Source: Taibaiella sp041660405 (lineage in GTDB: Bacteria; Bacteroidota; Bacteroidia; Chitinophagales; Chitinophagaceae). Taken from it: a stretch of DNA of 64,000 bases. Both the position numbers and the translations under genes were made by a program. The stretch covers positions 41,088 through 105,087 of the forward strand of contig JBAZWL010000016.1 in NCBI GenBank assembly GCA_041660405.1, written 5' to 3'. Below are positions 45,542 to 54,697 of this stretch, one piece after another. How positions within the stretch are numbered: the stretch's first letter is position 1; the number at the start of each line of letters is the position of its first letter. The notes under the pieces are model-generated. The model saw only the letters and a list, made by a program, of their open reading frames with translations, was not told the origin of the DNA and searched no databases.

Positions 45542-46340
45542 TCAACCTGAGTCTGCAGCCTTCATAATGAATAACTGGAATCAGATCAGCAATAAAGAAA
45601 TGGCAAAACACTTAGGGGTATGCATTCAGACAATTAGAGATAAATGCTATCGCTTGGGGCTTTACAGAATGCGGCTTGAATATTGGACACCAGAACAGAT
45701 TGAATACCTGGTTGCGAATTATAAAACCTTTGGCGACAAAGAGCTGGCAGAAATATTTAACAAGAAATGGAAAAAAGAGAAAGGTTGGTCCCATAAGCAT
45801 ATTGAAAAAAAGCGCTTATACCTGAAGATAAAACGCACACACCGGGAGATACAGGATATACGCCAAAGGAATATTGATAACGGCCGCTACCTTCTTGCCA
45901 ACGTGAGAAGGTGGGATACACGAGGTAGGTCCGAAGAAGGCGAGATTAGGTACTGGAGGGAGCAATCCGGAAGAATGATACCTCGAATAAAGATTTCAGG
46001 AAAATTTATTCACTGGGCCCGTTGGAGATACGAACAGATGCATGGCCCAGTGCCGCAAGGAATGAATGTTGTTTTCCTGGATAATAATCCAAGAAATATT
46101 ACAGATGAAAATCTTGGATTGTTTACAGATGGTGAGTTGTCAAAGCGAAATTCCCAAACATCAAGTATCGGCCTTTCTGATAATTATGTTGCAGCCATCA
46201 TGACAATAGGAGATCCTGAACTTAGAAAGGAAATAAAAAAGAACCCTCAACTTATTGAACTAAAACGCACCCAACTAAATTTAAAAAGAGTTATAAATGA
46301 AAGACGAAATAATAATACAGCTGGAACCATTACTGAATAA
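45519..46340 (+). CDS. HNH-type homing-endonuclease-like protein
   Basis: 273 residues. The N-terminal 115 residues match the previous protein (LEYWTPEQIEYLVANYKTFG, GWSHKHIEKKRLYLKIKR). The C-terminal part RIKISGKFIHWARWRYEQMH with MNVVFLDNNPRNITDENLGL has the HNH_3 layout. The usual first His of the H-x-D box is Phe (FLD), so catalysis is doubtful. The two proteins seem to come from a duplication in which one copy carries the nuclease module. Confidence 0.7.
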   Translation: MTQKEIVDQPESAAFIMNNWNQISNKEMAKHLGVCIQTIRDKCYRLGLYRMRLEYWTPEQIEYLVANYKTFGDKELAEIFNKKWKKEKGWSHKHIEKKRLYLKIKRTHREIQDIRQRNIDNGRYLLANVRRWDTRGRSEEGEIRYWREQSGRMIPRIKISGKFIHWARWRYEQMHGPVPQGMNVVFLDNNPRNITDENLGLFTDGELSKRNSQTSSIGLSDNYVAAIMTIGDPELRKEIKKNPQLIELKRTQLNLKRVINERRNNNTAGTITE

Positions 46341-46749
46341 GCCAATTTGGTTTCGTAATGAGCAGGTTACTCTTACAAGATATGAATTTAAAGATGACCG
46401 GGAAAGGGTATTCTTTTATTTCAAAGAGCGTGGTGAGCTTGATAGACCCTATGACTCGGCACATGTCCTTATCGAGGAATTCAAACTTGTTCCACAGGAA
46501 ACAAATAAACCTTCGTCCGTTTCAGTTGCAATACCTGGCCAGGCACCAATCAGTATGCCCTTCTTAGATAACGGTGATGTAATGGACAAGATCACTCAAT
46601 TACTCCTGCAGGATATAGATGATATAAAGAGCGGTGAACTTGATTTGGAAAAGGCAGAAGCACGTGGCAAGAACATCGACAAGATCATTGAGATTGAAAA
46701 AACAAAAGTTCAAAAAGCCACAGTAATGGCGAAATTCTTAGGCAAATGA
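46297..46749 (+). CDS. hypothetical phage protein
   Basis: 150 residues. A beta-rich first half (PIWFRNEQVTLTRYEFKDDR) is followed by a long acidic/basic helix (ITQLLLQDIDDIKSGELDLE). No family recognised. It overlaps the HNH gene by 44 bases and the SNF2 gene by 4. Confidence 0.62.
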   Translation: MKDEIIIQLEPLLNKPIWFRNEQVTLTRYEFKDDRERVFFYFKERGELDRPYDSAHVLIEEFKLVPQETNKPSSVSVAIPGQAPISMPFLDNGDVMDKITQLLLQDIDDIKSGELDLEKAEARGKNIDKIIEIEKTKVQKATVMAKFLGK

Positions 46750-48479
46750 TAATCACAGATTACGGAACATATTTTCATGTAACTATCAACTTCAACCGTT
46801 GGTTTAAAGTAAATGTACAGGCTGTAAAGGAACTGGATGTTTACCTGCACGACTATGGCAATGGTGTGAAGGTTGAAGAAAAGATGGGTAAGGTAAAGTG
46901 GATTGCAGACAAAAAGGTTTGGTATGTTTCCGGTGAATTAAGAAACAAGGTTGTTGTAATGGCCGCAAAACGTAAAGCTACTATACAACCTTATGAAGTA
47001 TCAGCTCCAGAGAAGACTGGAGAAATACATTCATTACCAGATTTAACGATTGAATTGCCACTCAATAATATCACACTCCGGCCATATCAGAAACAAGGTA
47101 TTGCGCGAGGGTTAGAGTTGGAACAGTTTCTGAATGGTGATGAGCAAGGGCTTGGTAAAACAATACAAAGTATTGCCACAGTCGGTGGGTGGGCCCAACA
47201 AGGTAAACCGGTTTTTCCTTGCATTATTATTTGCCCGGCCACTCTTAAAGAAAACTGGAAGCGTGAGATTGAAAAATTCACAAACTATAAAGCTGCTATT
47301 CTAACTGATGCTATCAAGAATACATGGCCACAATATTACCAAGCCGGAATGGTTCAGTTCTTTATTGTTAATTATGATAGCCTGAAAAAGTACTTCGTTC
47401 ATAAAATGCCGGATCCAAAAAAGGTCAAGATGAGCACACAGATCGAAATGAAAGAAAACATCAGTCTTTTTAAAACCATCATCATTGATGAAAGCCAGAG
47501 ATGTAAGGATGCTTCAACTATGAGAACTAAGCTTGTTTTAAGGATGGCCGCCGGTAAACAATATAGGATCTTGTTATCAGGTACACCGGTAATGAATAAG
47601 CCAATAGATTTATACTCACAGCTGGTGATCATGGGAAAGATCAAGGAATTTGGTATAACCAGGAAAGGTTTTAGTGATCGATACTGTGATGGAGGTAAAG
47701 GCGCCAGTAACCTGAAAGAGATGAATTATCTCCTTAATGAGCACTGTTTCTTCCGCAGGGAAAAGAAAGATGTCGCAAAAGACCTTCCAGAAAAACAACG
47801 CCAACAGATATTCTGCGAGATCACCACCAGGTCAGAATATGATTTCGCTGAAAATAACTTTAGGCAGTTCCTACAGCGTTCCGGTGCAACAAATGGTATG
47901 ATTGATAAGGCATTGAGAGCAGAGGCGTTGGTTAAAATTAATGAGCTCCGTGGGATTGCTGCCCGTGGTAAAATAGAAGAAGCGCGTGAATTCATTGATG
48001 AAGTAATGGAATCACAGCAAAAGCTTATTGTCTTCGTGCATCATGGGGTATTGATTGATTCTTTAAAAGAAATATATCCACATGCTGTAACCATTAGGGG
48101 ATCTGATAGCTTGGAACAAAGACAGAAAAATATTGATGCTTTCCAGGATGATCCTAAATGCTTATTGATTGTCTGCAGTCTTAAAGCGGCCAATGTGGGG
48201 ATTACATTAACAGCCAGTTCACGTGAAGTATTCCTGGAATACCCATGGACCTATGCAGATCTTGTACAGGCAGAGGATCGTGCGCACCGTATTGGGCAGA
48301 AAAATGCAGTCATGTGTTCTTACCTCCTTGGTAAAAATACCATTGATGAAAAGATGTTCCAAATGATCCTTGATAAAAAGGAAATCGCTAATACAATCAC
48401 CGGTGGTACTGATACTATGGAAATGTCTGTAGTGGATAGTGTTATCAATTTATTCTCCAATAAATCTCTTGTAGCATGA
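46746..48479 (+). CDS. SNF2-family DNA helicase/translocase
   Basis: 577 residues. Q-motif region LRPYQKQGIARGLE, Walker A DEQGLGKTIQ (residues 132-141), motif II IIIDESQRCKD (DESQ in place of DEAH), LSGTPVMNK (motif III), and the second RecA fold with GITLTASSREVFLEYPWTYADLVQ and QAEDRAHRIGQ (motif VI). The first 100 residues are specific to SMARCAL-like phage enzymes. It should remodel DNA or displace proteins during replication or recombination, and overlaps both neighbours by 4 bases. Confidence 0.92.
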   Translation: MIITDYGTYFHVTINFNRWFKVNVQAVKELDVYLHDYGNGVKVEEKMGKVKWIADKKVWYVSGELRNKVVVMAAKRKATIQPYEVSAPEKTGEIHSLPDLTIELPLNNITLRPYQKQGIARGLELEQFLNGDEQGLGKTIQSIATVGGWAQQGKPVFPCIIICPATLKENWKREIEKFTNYKAAILTDAIKNTWPQYYQAGMVQFFIVNYDSLKKYFVHKMPDPKKVKMSTQIEMKENISLFKTIIIDESQRCKDASTMRTKLVLRMAAGKQYRILLSGTPVMNKPIDLYSQLVIMGKIKEFGITRKGFSDRYCDGGKGASNLKEMNYLLNEHCFFRREKKDVAKDLPEKQRQQIFCEITTRSEYDFAENNFRQFLQRSGATNGMIDKALRAEALVKINELRGIAARGKIEEAREFIDEVMESQQKLIVFVHHGVLIDSLKEIYPHAVTIRGSDSLEQRQKNIDAFQDDPKCLLIVCSLKAANVGITLTASSREVFLEYPWTYADLVQAEDRAHRIGQKNAVMCSYLLGKNTIDEKMFQMILDKKEIANTITGGTDTMEMSVVDSVINLFSNKSLVA

Positions 48480-48715
48480 CAGATTTAACGAATGAACAGA
48501 AACATGACTTACTTCTTGAAAAATACAAAGCTCTTGAAAAGAAACATACAACGCTATTGGATAAGACACGTAAAATGCGCGGCTACCAGGTTCAGTATTT
48601 CAGGTATCGGGCCAGCGCTGACTTATCTATGTCGAAGCGATTAGAGCGCGAGGTTGACGACCTAATTGCGTCAGAAGTACAACAAAAGAAAACGAACCAA
48701 CAGGAATTATTTTAA
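48476..48715 (+). CDS. small helical phage protein
   Basis: 79 residues, charged coiled coil (LLLEKYKALEKKHTTLLDKT, LSMSKRLEREVDDLIASEVQ). Overlaps the helicase stop by 4 bases. No family recognised. Confidence 0.6.
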   Translation: MTDLTNEQKHDLLLEKYKALEKKHTTLLDKTRKMRGYQVQYFRYRASADLSMSKRLEREVDDLIASEVQQKKTNQQELF

Positions 48716-48724
48716 GGACCTACA

Positions 48725-49558
48725 ATGAAATACAATATTGATTATTATCCTCACAAAACTGGCGCTCACGGTCATTGGAAGTTCAAGCAACTACGTAGAA
48801 AATTCGGGTGGGCTGGAGAAGGTAGATTTTGGGCATTAAACAATATGGTTGCCAACGCTGATGGTTGCCTTCTGAATATAGCTGATCAACCAATAAAAGA
48901 AGAGGCTGCTGCAGACCTGGATATGAATACTGAAGAGCTTGATGATTTCATTAAATTTTTAGTAGAAAACGTAAGGTTGTTGTTTTTGACTGATGGGTAT
49001 ATAGGTAGCCAAACTACCCAAGAAACTCTTGAAGGGCTTTCTGGAAAAAGGAATTATCAACGTGAGTGGAAACGTTCAAAATCAAACATCGATTCTTCAA
49101 AGTCGATAGACGAAAAACCAAAGTCGATAATCGAAAATGGAAAAACTAACATCGACTTTGAACAAAGTAAAGTAAATAAAAAGAAAGTAAATAAAAAGAA
49201 AGAAATAGATGGCTATGCGCCATCGCCCAAACCACCATCTATCACTGAAGTTAAAATTCAAAGAAGGCAAGAGCGGGAAGATATTTTTTATAAAAGTCTT
49301 GTACCCTTTGTAGTGGATTATGGAAAAGAGATGTTACGTGAGTTTTATGATTATTGGTCTGAACCGAATAAATCAGGTACTAAGATGAAATGGGAAATGG
49401 AACGAACGTGGGATTTAAAACGAAGATTAGCTAAGTGGCAGGCAAATAACGATAAATGGAACAAGGATAAACCAAACGCAAAAAATGAACATGAAGAATC
49501 AGCAGGAACAGACAGCAGGATCTTGGAAAAAATCAAACAATCAACGGCGCTTAGCTAA
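48725..49558 (+). CDS. phage replication initiator-like protein (DUF4373/Lin1244-type N-terminus)
   Basis: 277 residues. The first 90 residues (YYPHKTGAHGHWKFKQLRRK, GEGRFWALNNMVANADGCLL) match the Lin1244/Lin1753 or DUF4373 domain, a winged-helix-like unit of Gram-positive and Bacteroidota phage replisome genes. The C-terminal part (MLREFYDYWSEPNKSGTKMK with WDLKRRLAKWQ) resembles DnaD/DnaT-type helicase-loading ends. It lies directly before, and overlaps, the DnaB gene. Confidence 0.82.
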   Translation: MKYNIDYYPHKTGAHGHWKFKQLRRKFGWAGEGRFWALNNMVANADGCLLNIADQPIKEEAAADLDMNTEELDDFIKFLVENVRLLFLTDGYIGSQTTQETLEGLSGKRNYQREWKRSKSNIDSSKSIDEKPKSIIENGKTNIDFEQSKVNKKKVNKKKEIDGYAPSPKPPSITEVKIQRRQEREDIFYKSLVPFVVDYGKEMLREFYDYWSEPNKSGTKMKWEMERTWDLKRRLAKWQANNDKWNKDKPNAKNEHEESAGTDSRILEKIKQSTALS

Positions 49559-51038
49559 TCCGGGTGTTAGTTACGGTAAAATACCACCTCAAGCCATTGA
49601 ACTTGAGAAAGCAGTATTAGGAGCTATTTTCCTTGAGAAAGATAAATTGGAAGAGGTGTTGGAAGTAATTCATAGCCCTGAATGTTTCTATGTAGACGCA
49701 CATCAACGCATATTTGAAACAATCAAAAGTTTGGCCAGCAAGGGAGGAGCAATAGATCTTCTTACCATAACAGAGGAGCTTAGGAGATCAGGAGACCTTG
49801 AATTGATTGGAGGTGCTTATTATCTAACGCAACTAACGATGTCAATTGTTTCCAGTGCGCACGTAATTGCCCATAGCAGGATAGTGATGGAGAAATACAT
49901 GCATCGTGAGATAATCCGGCTATGCGGTACCGCAATGTCAAACGCATACGAAGGGACTGAAGATATTTTCGAACTAATGGAGGAGTTAGAGAAAGGAGTG
50001 TATGAATTAAGCCAAAGGAACGCCGGCAATGAACTAATGTCAATGAGTAAGGATGTAGTGGAGATTACTGAAGAAATAAATTTTAAACGTGAAAATAAGA
50101 TAACGTTTACCGGAGTACCGACCGGCTTCCCATACTTAGATGATCTCACTGGAGGATGGCAAAAGTCTGATCTTATTATCCTGGCAGCAAGACCGTCAGT
50201 CGGTAAAACAGCCTTTGCATTGAACCTGGCATATAATGCTGCTACATCACCCATAAAGAAAACTGCAGTGGCTGTGTTTTCTCTGGAGATGGGCAGGGGA
50301 CAACTTGTAAAAAGATTGATGTCCAGAGTAAGTGGAGTTCCTTTTAAGAAAATAAAGAATCCGGTTACATTGGAGATGGTGGAGGTTGAAGGTGTTTATC
50401 GGCTAAGTGGTGAATTAGGTGATGTCCAGATCTACATTGATGATACACCAGGAATAACCGTTGCACAGGTAAAGGCTAAATGCCGGAGGCTTAAAAAAAA
50501 GTTAACCAAGAGAACAGATATCGATGATTTTATGATCATCATCGACTATATGCAATTGATGGGTTCTGGCAATAACTACAAAGGGAACCGTGAACAGGAA
50601 ATATCGAGTATAAGCAGAGAGTTGAAAGCCGTGGCAAAAGAATTGGATGTGCCGGTATTGGCCTTATCACAGTTAAGCAGAGGTGTTGAAGGAAGGGCTG
50701 ATAAGAAACCGGTGCTTAGTGATTTGAGGGAATCAGGCGCTATTGAGCAAGATGCAGACATGGTTATGCTTATGTATAAACCTCTTAAAGCGGAAATTGA
50801 AAAAATTCCTGCGTTAGAGTTCGCAAACTATTTGGATATAGCAAAACACAGGAATGGGGAGTTGGATGCTATGCCTTTGTATAAAAATCTTTCAATTCAG
50901 AAATTTTCTGACCAGGTTTTGATTGATCCTTTTGCAAACTGGGCGCCTAAGCAGGAAACAAAACTTAAACCCATGGCTGAAGTATTGGAAGAACTTGCTC
51001 CTAATGATCCTACAGCACCCGATGATTTGCCTTTCTAA
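49485..51038 (+). CDS. dnaB: replicative DNA helicase DnaB
   Basis: 517 residues. The N-terminal primase-binding domain starts PQAIELEKAVLGAIFLEKDK. The RecA-type core has Walker A ARPSVGKTAFALN, Walker B MIIIDYMQLM, and the sensor segments LALSQLSRGVEGRADKKPVL and RESGAIEQDADMVMLMY. It overlaps the initiator gene by 74 bases, so the start may be nearer the DnaB domain; I keep the ATG. The phage therefore carries its own fork helicase and loader but no primase is seen. Confidence 0.95.
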   Translation: MNMKNQQEQTAGSWKKSNNQRRLANPGVSYGKIPPQAIELEKAVLGAIFLEKDKLEEVLEVIHSPECFYVDAHQRIFETIKSLASKGGAIDLLTITEELRRSGDLELIGGAYYLTQLTMSIVSSAHVIAHSRIVMEKYMHREIIRLCGTAMSNAYEGTEDIFELMEELEKGVYELSQRNAGNELMSMSKDVVEITEEINFKRENKITFTGVPTGFPYLDDLTGGWQKSDLIILAARPSVGKTAFALNLAYNAATSPIKKTAVAVFSLEMGRGQLVKRLMSRVSGVPFKKIKNPVTLEMVEVEGVYRLSGELGDVQIYIDDTPGITVAQVKAKCRRLKKKLTKRTDIDDFMIIIDYMQLMGSGNNYKGNREQEISSISRELKAVAKELDVPVLALSQLSRGVEGRADKKPVLSDLRESGAIEQDADMVMLMYKPLKAEIEKIPALEFANYLDIAKHRNGELDAMPLYKNLSIQKFSDQVLIDPFANWAPKQETKLKPMAEVLEELAPNDPTAPDDLPF

Positions 51039-51241
51039 TGATCATCGATATACATCACCCAACCGGTTATGTTACGAAAGTAGAAATCGACTTATCAGAA
51101 TTTGAAACCATCAATAATTTTGATAGTAGGGTAAAGAAGCGAATTGAAATGGTGAACGGGGTTGTGGATAGAATCAACCGAAAAAACGGAACAAAAATAT
51201 TTTTAAAAATAAAATCAAAAGCAAACACCAATGAGTACTAA
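51038..51241 (+). CDS. small hypothetical protein
   Basis: 67 residues (IIDIHHPTGYVTKVEIDLSE), basic at the end. No family recognised. Start overlaps the DnaB stop by one base. Confidence 0.55.
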   Translation: MIIDIHHPTGYVTKVEIDLSEFETINNFDSRVKKRIEMVNGVVDRINRKNGTKIFLKIKSKANTNEY

Positions 51242-51638
51242 AATAGGATTTTGGAACGGAGTTAGAAATATTGAATTTACCTGTGTGACTTATGAAGTTA
51301 CAAAAGCAGATGGCGAAGTGCACTGGCAGAATATGTTTGTAGGCCAAAGGCGACAAGGTGTATTTATCAGAACACCAGATGATGTTTGGATCATCGATAA
51401 TGAACATGGTGACGGAATTTATAAAGTCACTACTGGCCTGGGTAGTCCTCGTTGTGGCCATAAGTCTGTTGTTAATCCCATAAATGTTATACCGATTCCG
51501 GAAGAGCAATGGTTTACAAAGTACAATGTTGAATGCATGCGCGCCGAGAACGATCAGCATGATGAATGGATAAAAGAAAATTATCCGGAGCAGTACAAGA
51601 AACTCAAGGTATTACAAGACGCAATCACAAGGGGGTGA
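51231..51638 (+). CDS. hypothetical phage protein
   Basis: 135 residues, beta-rich with a conserved-looking core (CVTYEVTKADGEVHWQNMFV, RTPDDVWIIDNEHGDGIYKV). No family recognised. It overlaps the previous gene by 11 bases. Confidence 0.6.
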   Translation: MSTKIGFWNGVRNIEFTCVTYEVTKADGEVHWQNMFVGQRRQGVFIRTPDDVWIIDNEHGDGIYKVTTGLGSPRCGHKSVVNPINVIPIPEEQWFTKYNVECMRAENDQHDEWIKENYPEQYKKLKVLQDAITRG

Positions 51639-51639
51639 A

Positions 51640-52092
51640 ATGTCAAATTGGACTGAAGCTGAATTAAATAGAAGATTGAAAGCCGGCACGATTAAAGGTT
51701 TTACTATTCAGAATAAGAAAGGCCCGGCAGTACCTATGCCCAAAATCAGGAATGAAGCAAAACAAGTTACCTGGATGCGCGGACAGCTTAAGCTTGTGGA
51801 AATGCTTTTGAAGTACAAAGTGGTGGATGAATATAAATTCCATAAGAAAAGGAAGTGGCGGTTTGATTTTGCTATTCCGGAATTAAAGATAGCCATTGAG
51901 TATGAAGGCCTGCAGTCTGAAAAGTCAGGACATACAACCTTAACCGGCTTTACCAGTGACACAGAGAAGTATAACGAGGCACAAAAGATGGGGTGGCGGG
52001 TTTTACGTTATACGGTCTTGAATTATAAAACAGTTGTCACCGGAGTAAGAGAAACAATCCGGGATATTATCCTGGACACAAAAAAAATTTAG
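51640..52092 (+). CDS. PD-(D/E)XK endonuclease-like protein (DUF559/VSR-type)
   Basis: 150 residues. The core KRKWRFDFAIPELKIAIEYE (then GLQ) has the D-x15-E-x-E pattern of DUF559/VSR-like nucleases, and MGWRVLRYT-VLNYK completes the fold. The N-terminus is basic. It may be a Holliday-junction- or nick-specific nuclease of the phage. Confidence 0.72.
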   Translation: MSNWTEAELNRRLKAGTIKGFTIQNKKGPAVPMPKIRNEAKQVTWMRGQLKLVEMLLKYKVVDEYKFHKKRKWRFDFAIPELKIAIEYEGLQSEKSGHTTLTGFTSDTEKYNEAQKMGWRVLRYTVLNYKTVVTGVRETIRDIILDTKKI

Positions 52093-52141
52093 TGGCCTGG
52101 TTAACATATTGTAAACTAAGTTTTTAAAAACTAAACATTTA

Positions 52142-52729
52142 ATGACTGTATCGGATATCAAAAAGGCTTTGCATTGGAGGTTTGCAAACTTTGATTATGA
52201 GCTATCAGAAAGCTACATATTCAAACATGATTGGGAATCTGACTTCTTTGTGATCAGTAAAAGCGGATATGCATACGAGGTGGAAATCAAACTTACCAGG
52301 TCTGACTATCGGGCTGACTTTAAAAAGCAAAAGCACCTCATTTTCAGCAACATTAAAAAATCCCATTACATCATCAACAACGGACTCGGTTTAAGGGATA
52401 GAGACTATGTGAAGAATGGAGACGGGCAATATGTTTTGCAAGAACTGGGCCCACATACCAGAATTGAAATCATTGACAATAGTAAGGTTATCGCACCCAA
52501 TAAATTTTATTATGCTGTCCCAGAAGGATTAATTGCGCCATCAGAAGTTCCGGCATATTCAGGGCTTATTTATGTTCATGGCCATTATTGTACAGTAGTA
52601 AAAGAAGCACCCTTTTTGCATAAGCGGAAGCTGGATTTACAATCTACGCTTCTTAAGAAATTTTATTACGAATGCATCAGGCACCGAATCACTATTGAAA
52701 ATTTTAACCGCAAAAACAAAGAATTCTAA
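52142..52729 (+). CDS. MmcB-like PD-(D/E)XK nuclease
   Basis: 195 residues. The active-site segment is SDFFVISKSGYAYEVEIKLT followed by RSDYRADFKKQKH, giving D..E-x-K and the Q/K helix seen in MmcB-family DNA-repair proteins. It lies 50 bases after the previous nuclease. A 49-base gap before it has no clear signal. Confidence 0.72.
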   Translation: MTVSDIKKALHWRFANFDYELSESYIFKHDWESDFFVISKSGYAYEVEIKLTRSDYRADFKKQKHLIFSNIKKSHYIINNGLGLRDRDYVKNGDGQYVLQELGPHTRIEIIDNSKVIAPNKFYYAVPEGLIAPSEVPAYSGLIYVHGHYCTVVKEAPFLHKRKLDLQSTLLKKFYYECIRHRITIENFNRKNKEF

Positions 52730-52731
52730 CC

Positions 52732-52947
52732 ATGGCAAAAAGGAAAGCAATTAAGTATCTGCCTCAACCAATGGCAGACGGAATAAAAAAACGGTTTGAG
52801 CAGCTGATCAGCAAGGAGCCGGTAAGGATCAAAAAAAAGAAACCATCAGCCTCACCTCCAGTGAAGAAAGTGCAATACATCGATAGGAAGTACAGCAACA
52901 TTTCCAAAAATGAAATTTACGAAAAAGAAGAAGATTTAAAATTATGA
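52732..52947 (+). CDS. small basic hypothetical protein
   Basis: 71 residues, Lys-rich (MAKRKAIKYLPQPMADGIKK, RIKKKKPSASPPVKK), likely nucleic-acid-binding. No family recognised. Overlaps the next gene by 4 bases. Confidence 0.55.
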   Translation: MAKRKAIKYLPQPMADGIKKRFEQLISKEPVRIKKKKPSASPPVKKVQYIDRKYSNISKNEIYEKEEDLKL

Positions 52948-53174
52948 AACGAGTAACGGCATTAACAATCAAACACAATTTCCCTGAGAATATTCATATA
53001 CAGGGTGATCAGAAAGAATCAGGTGGAAAATGGTCCTGCAGTGTATATCTGAAAAAAGGAAACAGGATCCACACACTTTTATTAACCAGCAAATTCGTTT
53101 TTGAATTCCGGCAGGTAGCAGAGAATCATGCCCGGACAGTATGCGAATCTATTGTAAACGATAAAAATTTATAA
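52944..53174 (+). CDS. small hypothetical protein
   Basis: 76 residues, beta-rich (KRVTALTIKHNFPENIHIQG, WSCSVYLKKGNRIHTLLLTS). No family recognised. Confidence 0.55.
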   Translation: MKRVTALTIKHNFPENIHIQGDQKESGGKWSCSVYLKKGNRIHTLLLTSKFVFEFRQVAENHARTVCESIVNDKNL

Positions 53175-53176
53175 GT

Positions 53177-53488
53177 ATGGCATTAAGTTTTGCTGCAGTA
53201 CGGGAAGCATACAAAGTCTTCCATGAATTAGGTATTACTAATGTTCCATCATGGCCGGAAGATATGGCCAGTTGGAATCATAATAAGAAGTGTAATCCGC
53301 CAACAGATACCGTTCTCGGCTTTGATATAAAACATGACAATGGCTGGGAGAACCTGGTTGTTTTCCTTAAAAACCCTTCAGAAGAATTCAAGCAGAAGTT
53401 TGATGAATTAAAGAAGCGCGTTCCTAATTCAAGTATCGCACAGCGGTATAGTGAAAACCGTAGTTATTGGATTTTCGGTTGGTTTTAA
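53177..53488 (+). CDS. hypothetical phage protein
   Basis: 103 residues (FHELGITNVPSWPEDMASWN, GWENLVVFLKNPSEEFKQKF), soluble. No family recognised. Two bases after the preceding gene. Confidence 0.55.
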   Translation: MALSFAAVREAYKVFHELGITNVPSWPEDMASWNHNKKCNPPTDTVLGFDIKHDNGWENLVVFLKNPSEEFKQKFDELKKRVPNSSIAQRYSENRSYWIFGWF

Positions 53489-53511
53489 TAAACACTTTAA
53501 CCATTATAAAT

Positions 53512-54108
53512 ATGCAAGCATACCCATTACAATGGCCTTTAGGTTATGAAAGAAGCAAGAAAAGGATTTCCAGCAGGTTTAAGCAAACTATGGGTTCGGC
53601 GCAAAATCAATTACATGCTGAAGTAAAGAAACTATGCGGAAGTCAGTTTAAATCAAATGATCTCATAGTAAGTACCAACATGAGGGTTCGCCAGGATGGC
53701 TTGATTTATGCGGCAGATCTGGCAAAAAAGATTGATGATCCCGGAGTGGCTATTTACTTCAAATACAGAGGACAAGATACAAGTATGTGTTGTGATCAAT
53801 ATGAAAGGATATGGGAGAACATGTATGCCTTGGCTATGGCAATAGACGCACTTCGATCTATAGATCGGTGGGGAGTGTCTGATTTTCTTAAAAAGGCTTT
53901 TACCGGCTTCGCAGCATTACCAGAGCCAGGCGAGAGTTCGTGGCCATCGGTACTTCGTATTGCAACTACAGCGACAAAACAGGAGATCATTGACGCTTAC
54001 AGGAATCTGTGTAAGATTCATCATCCTGATGTGGGTGGCGATAGAGATGAATTTCAAAAAATAACTACAGCGTATAAGGAGGCGCTTACGCACTGCAATG
54101 AACGATAA
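53512..54108 (+). CDS. phage protein with C-terminal J domain
   Basis: 198 residues from ATG 53512 (MQAYPLQWP); an earlier in-frame start lies inside the previous gene. The first 130 residues are unplaced but include DLIVSTNMRVRQDGLIYAAD. The last 55 residues form a DnaJ-type domain with the HPD loop in LCKIHHPDVGGDRDEFQ. It could recruit host DnaK to replication or assembly. The HPD is intact, so it should stimulate Hsp70 ATPase. Confidence 0.8.
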   Translation: MQAYPLQWPLGYERSKKRISSRFKQTMGSAQNQLHAEVKKLCGSQFKSNDLIVSTNMRVRQDGLIYAADLAKKIDDPGVAIYFKYRGQDTSMCCDQYERIWENMYALAMAIDALRSIDRWGVSDFLKKAFTGFAALPEPGESSWPSVLRIATTATKQEIIDAYRNLCKIHHPDVGGDRDEFQKITTAYKEALTHCNER

Positions 54109-54319
54109 TAGCAATGAGAACGGAGCAGAGGTTCAAAAAAAACCGAGTTGTTTCAACTGCAATCACCACGACCCATGCAAGCTTAGGAATGATATCTCAG
54201 ATACTTTACCCCGCTTTATGGATTTCGATAGACCTGGAGCCTCCAATTGGTTAACTGTGATAATGGAGGCTATGGCCGAAAGGTGCAGGTACTACAGGCC
54301 GAATGATTTAAAAGATTAA
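54098..54319 (+). CDS. small zinc-cluster hypothetical protein
   Basis: 73 residues. CFNCNHHDPC at residues 16-25, with a Cys near the end, suggests a small metal site. No family recognised. It overlaps the J-domain gene by 11 bases. Confidence 0.55.
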   Translation: MNDNSNENGAEVQKKPSCFNCNHHDPCKLRNDISDTLPRFMDFDRPGASNWLTVIMEAMAERCRYYRPNDLKD

Positions 54320-54337
54320 TTGTAAAACCGCGTGCCA

Positions 54338-54664
54338 ATGAAAATGAAAACTTATCTCCTGGATCTGATCAGTAAGGATATCCAGGAGAATGAACAAACC
54401 ATTAAAAAGTATAAAACCATTATCCGGAACATACCCGAGCAGATAAACCCAAAAGCCCGGGATATGCAGAAAAGGATAACTCAGCTGCACAATAAAATAA
54501 ACATGGCAAGGAACCATCAAAATTTATTGCTGAACCTGATTGAAGATAATGAAAGCCACAAAGCAGAGCTGCAGCATCTCATTTTAAGCATTATCAATTG
54601 TGAATTCTGCGAAGTAATACCTAAGTGGAAAAACAAAGCAAACGATCTTTTAAAACAAAAATAA
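54338..54664 (+). CDS. helical hypothetical protein
   Basis: 108 residues, almost wholly coiled coil (LDLISKDIQENEQTIKKYKT, ITQLHNKINMARNHQNLLLN). I use ATG 54338 in preference to the GTG six bases earlier. No family recognised. Confidence 0.6.
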   Translation: MKMKTYLLDLISKDIQENEQTIKKYKTIIRNIPEQINPKARDMQKRITQLHNKINMARNHQNLLLNLIEDNESHKAELQHLILSIINCEFCEVIPKWKNKANDLLKQK

Positions 54665-54697
54665 AAACCCGTGCCGGCGGTAACCGGAACAACAATT

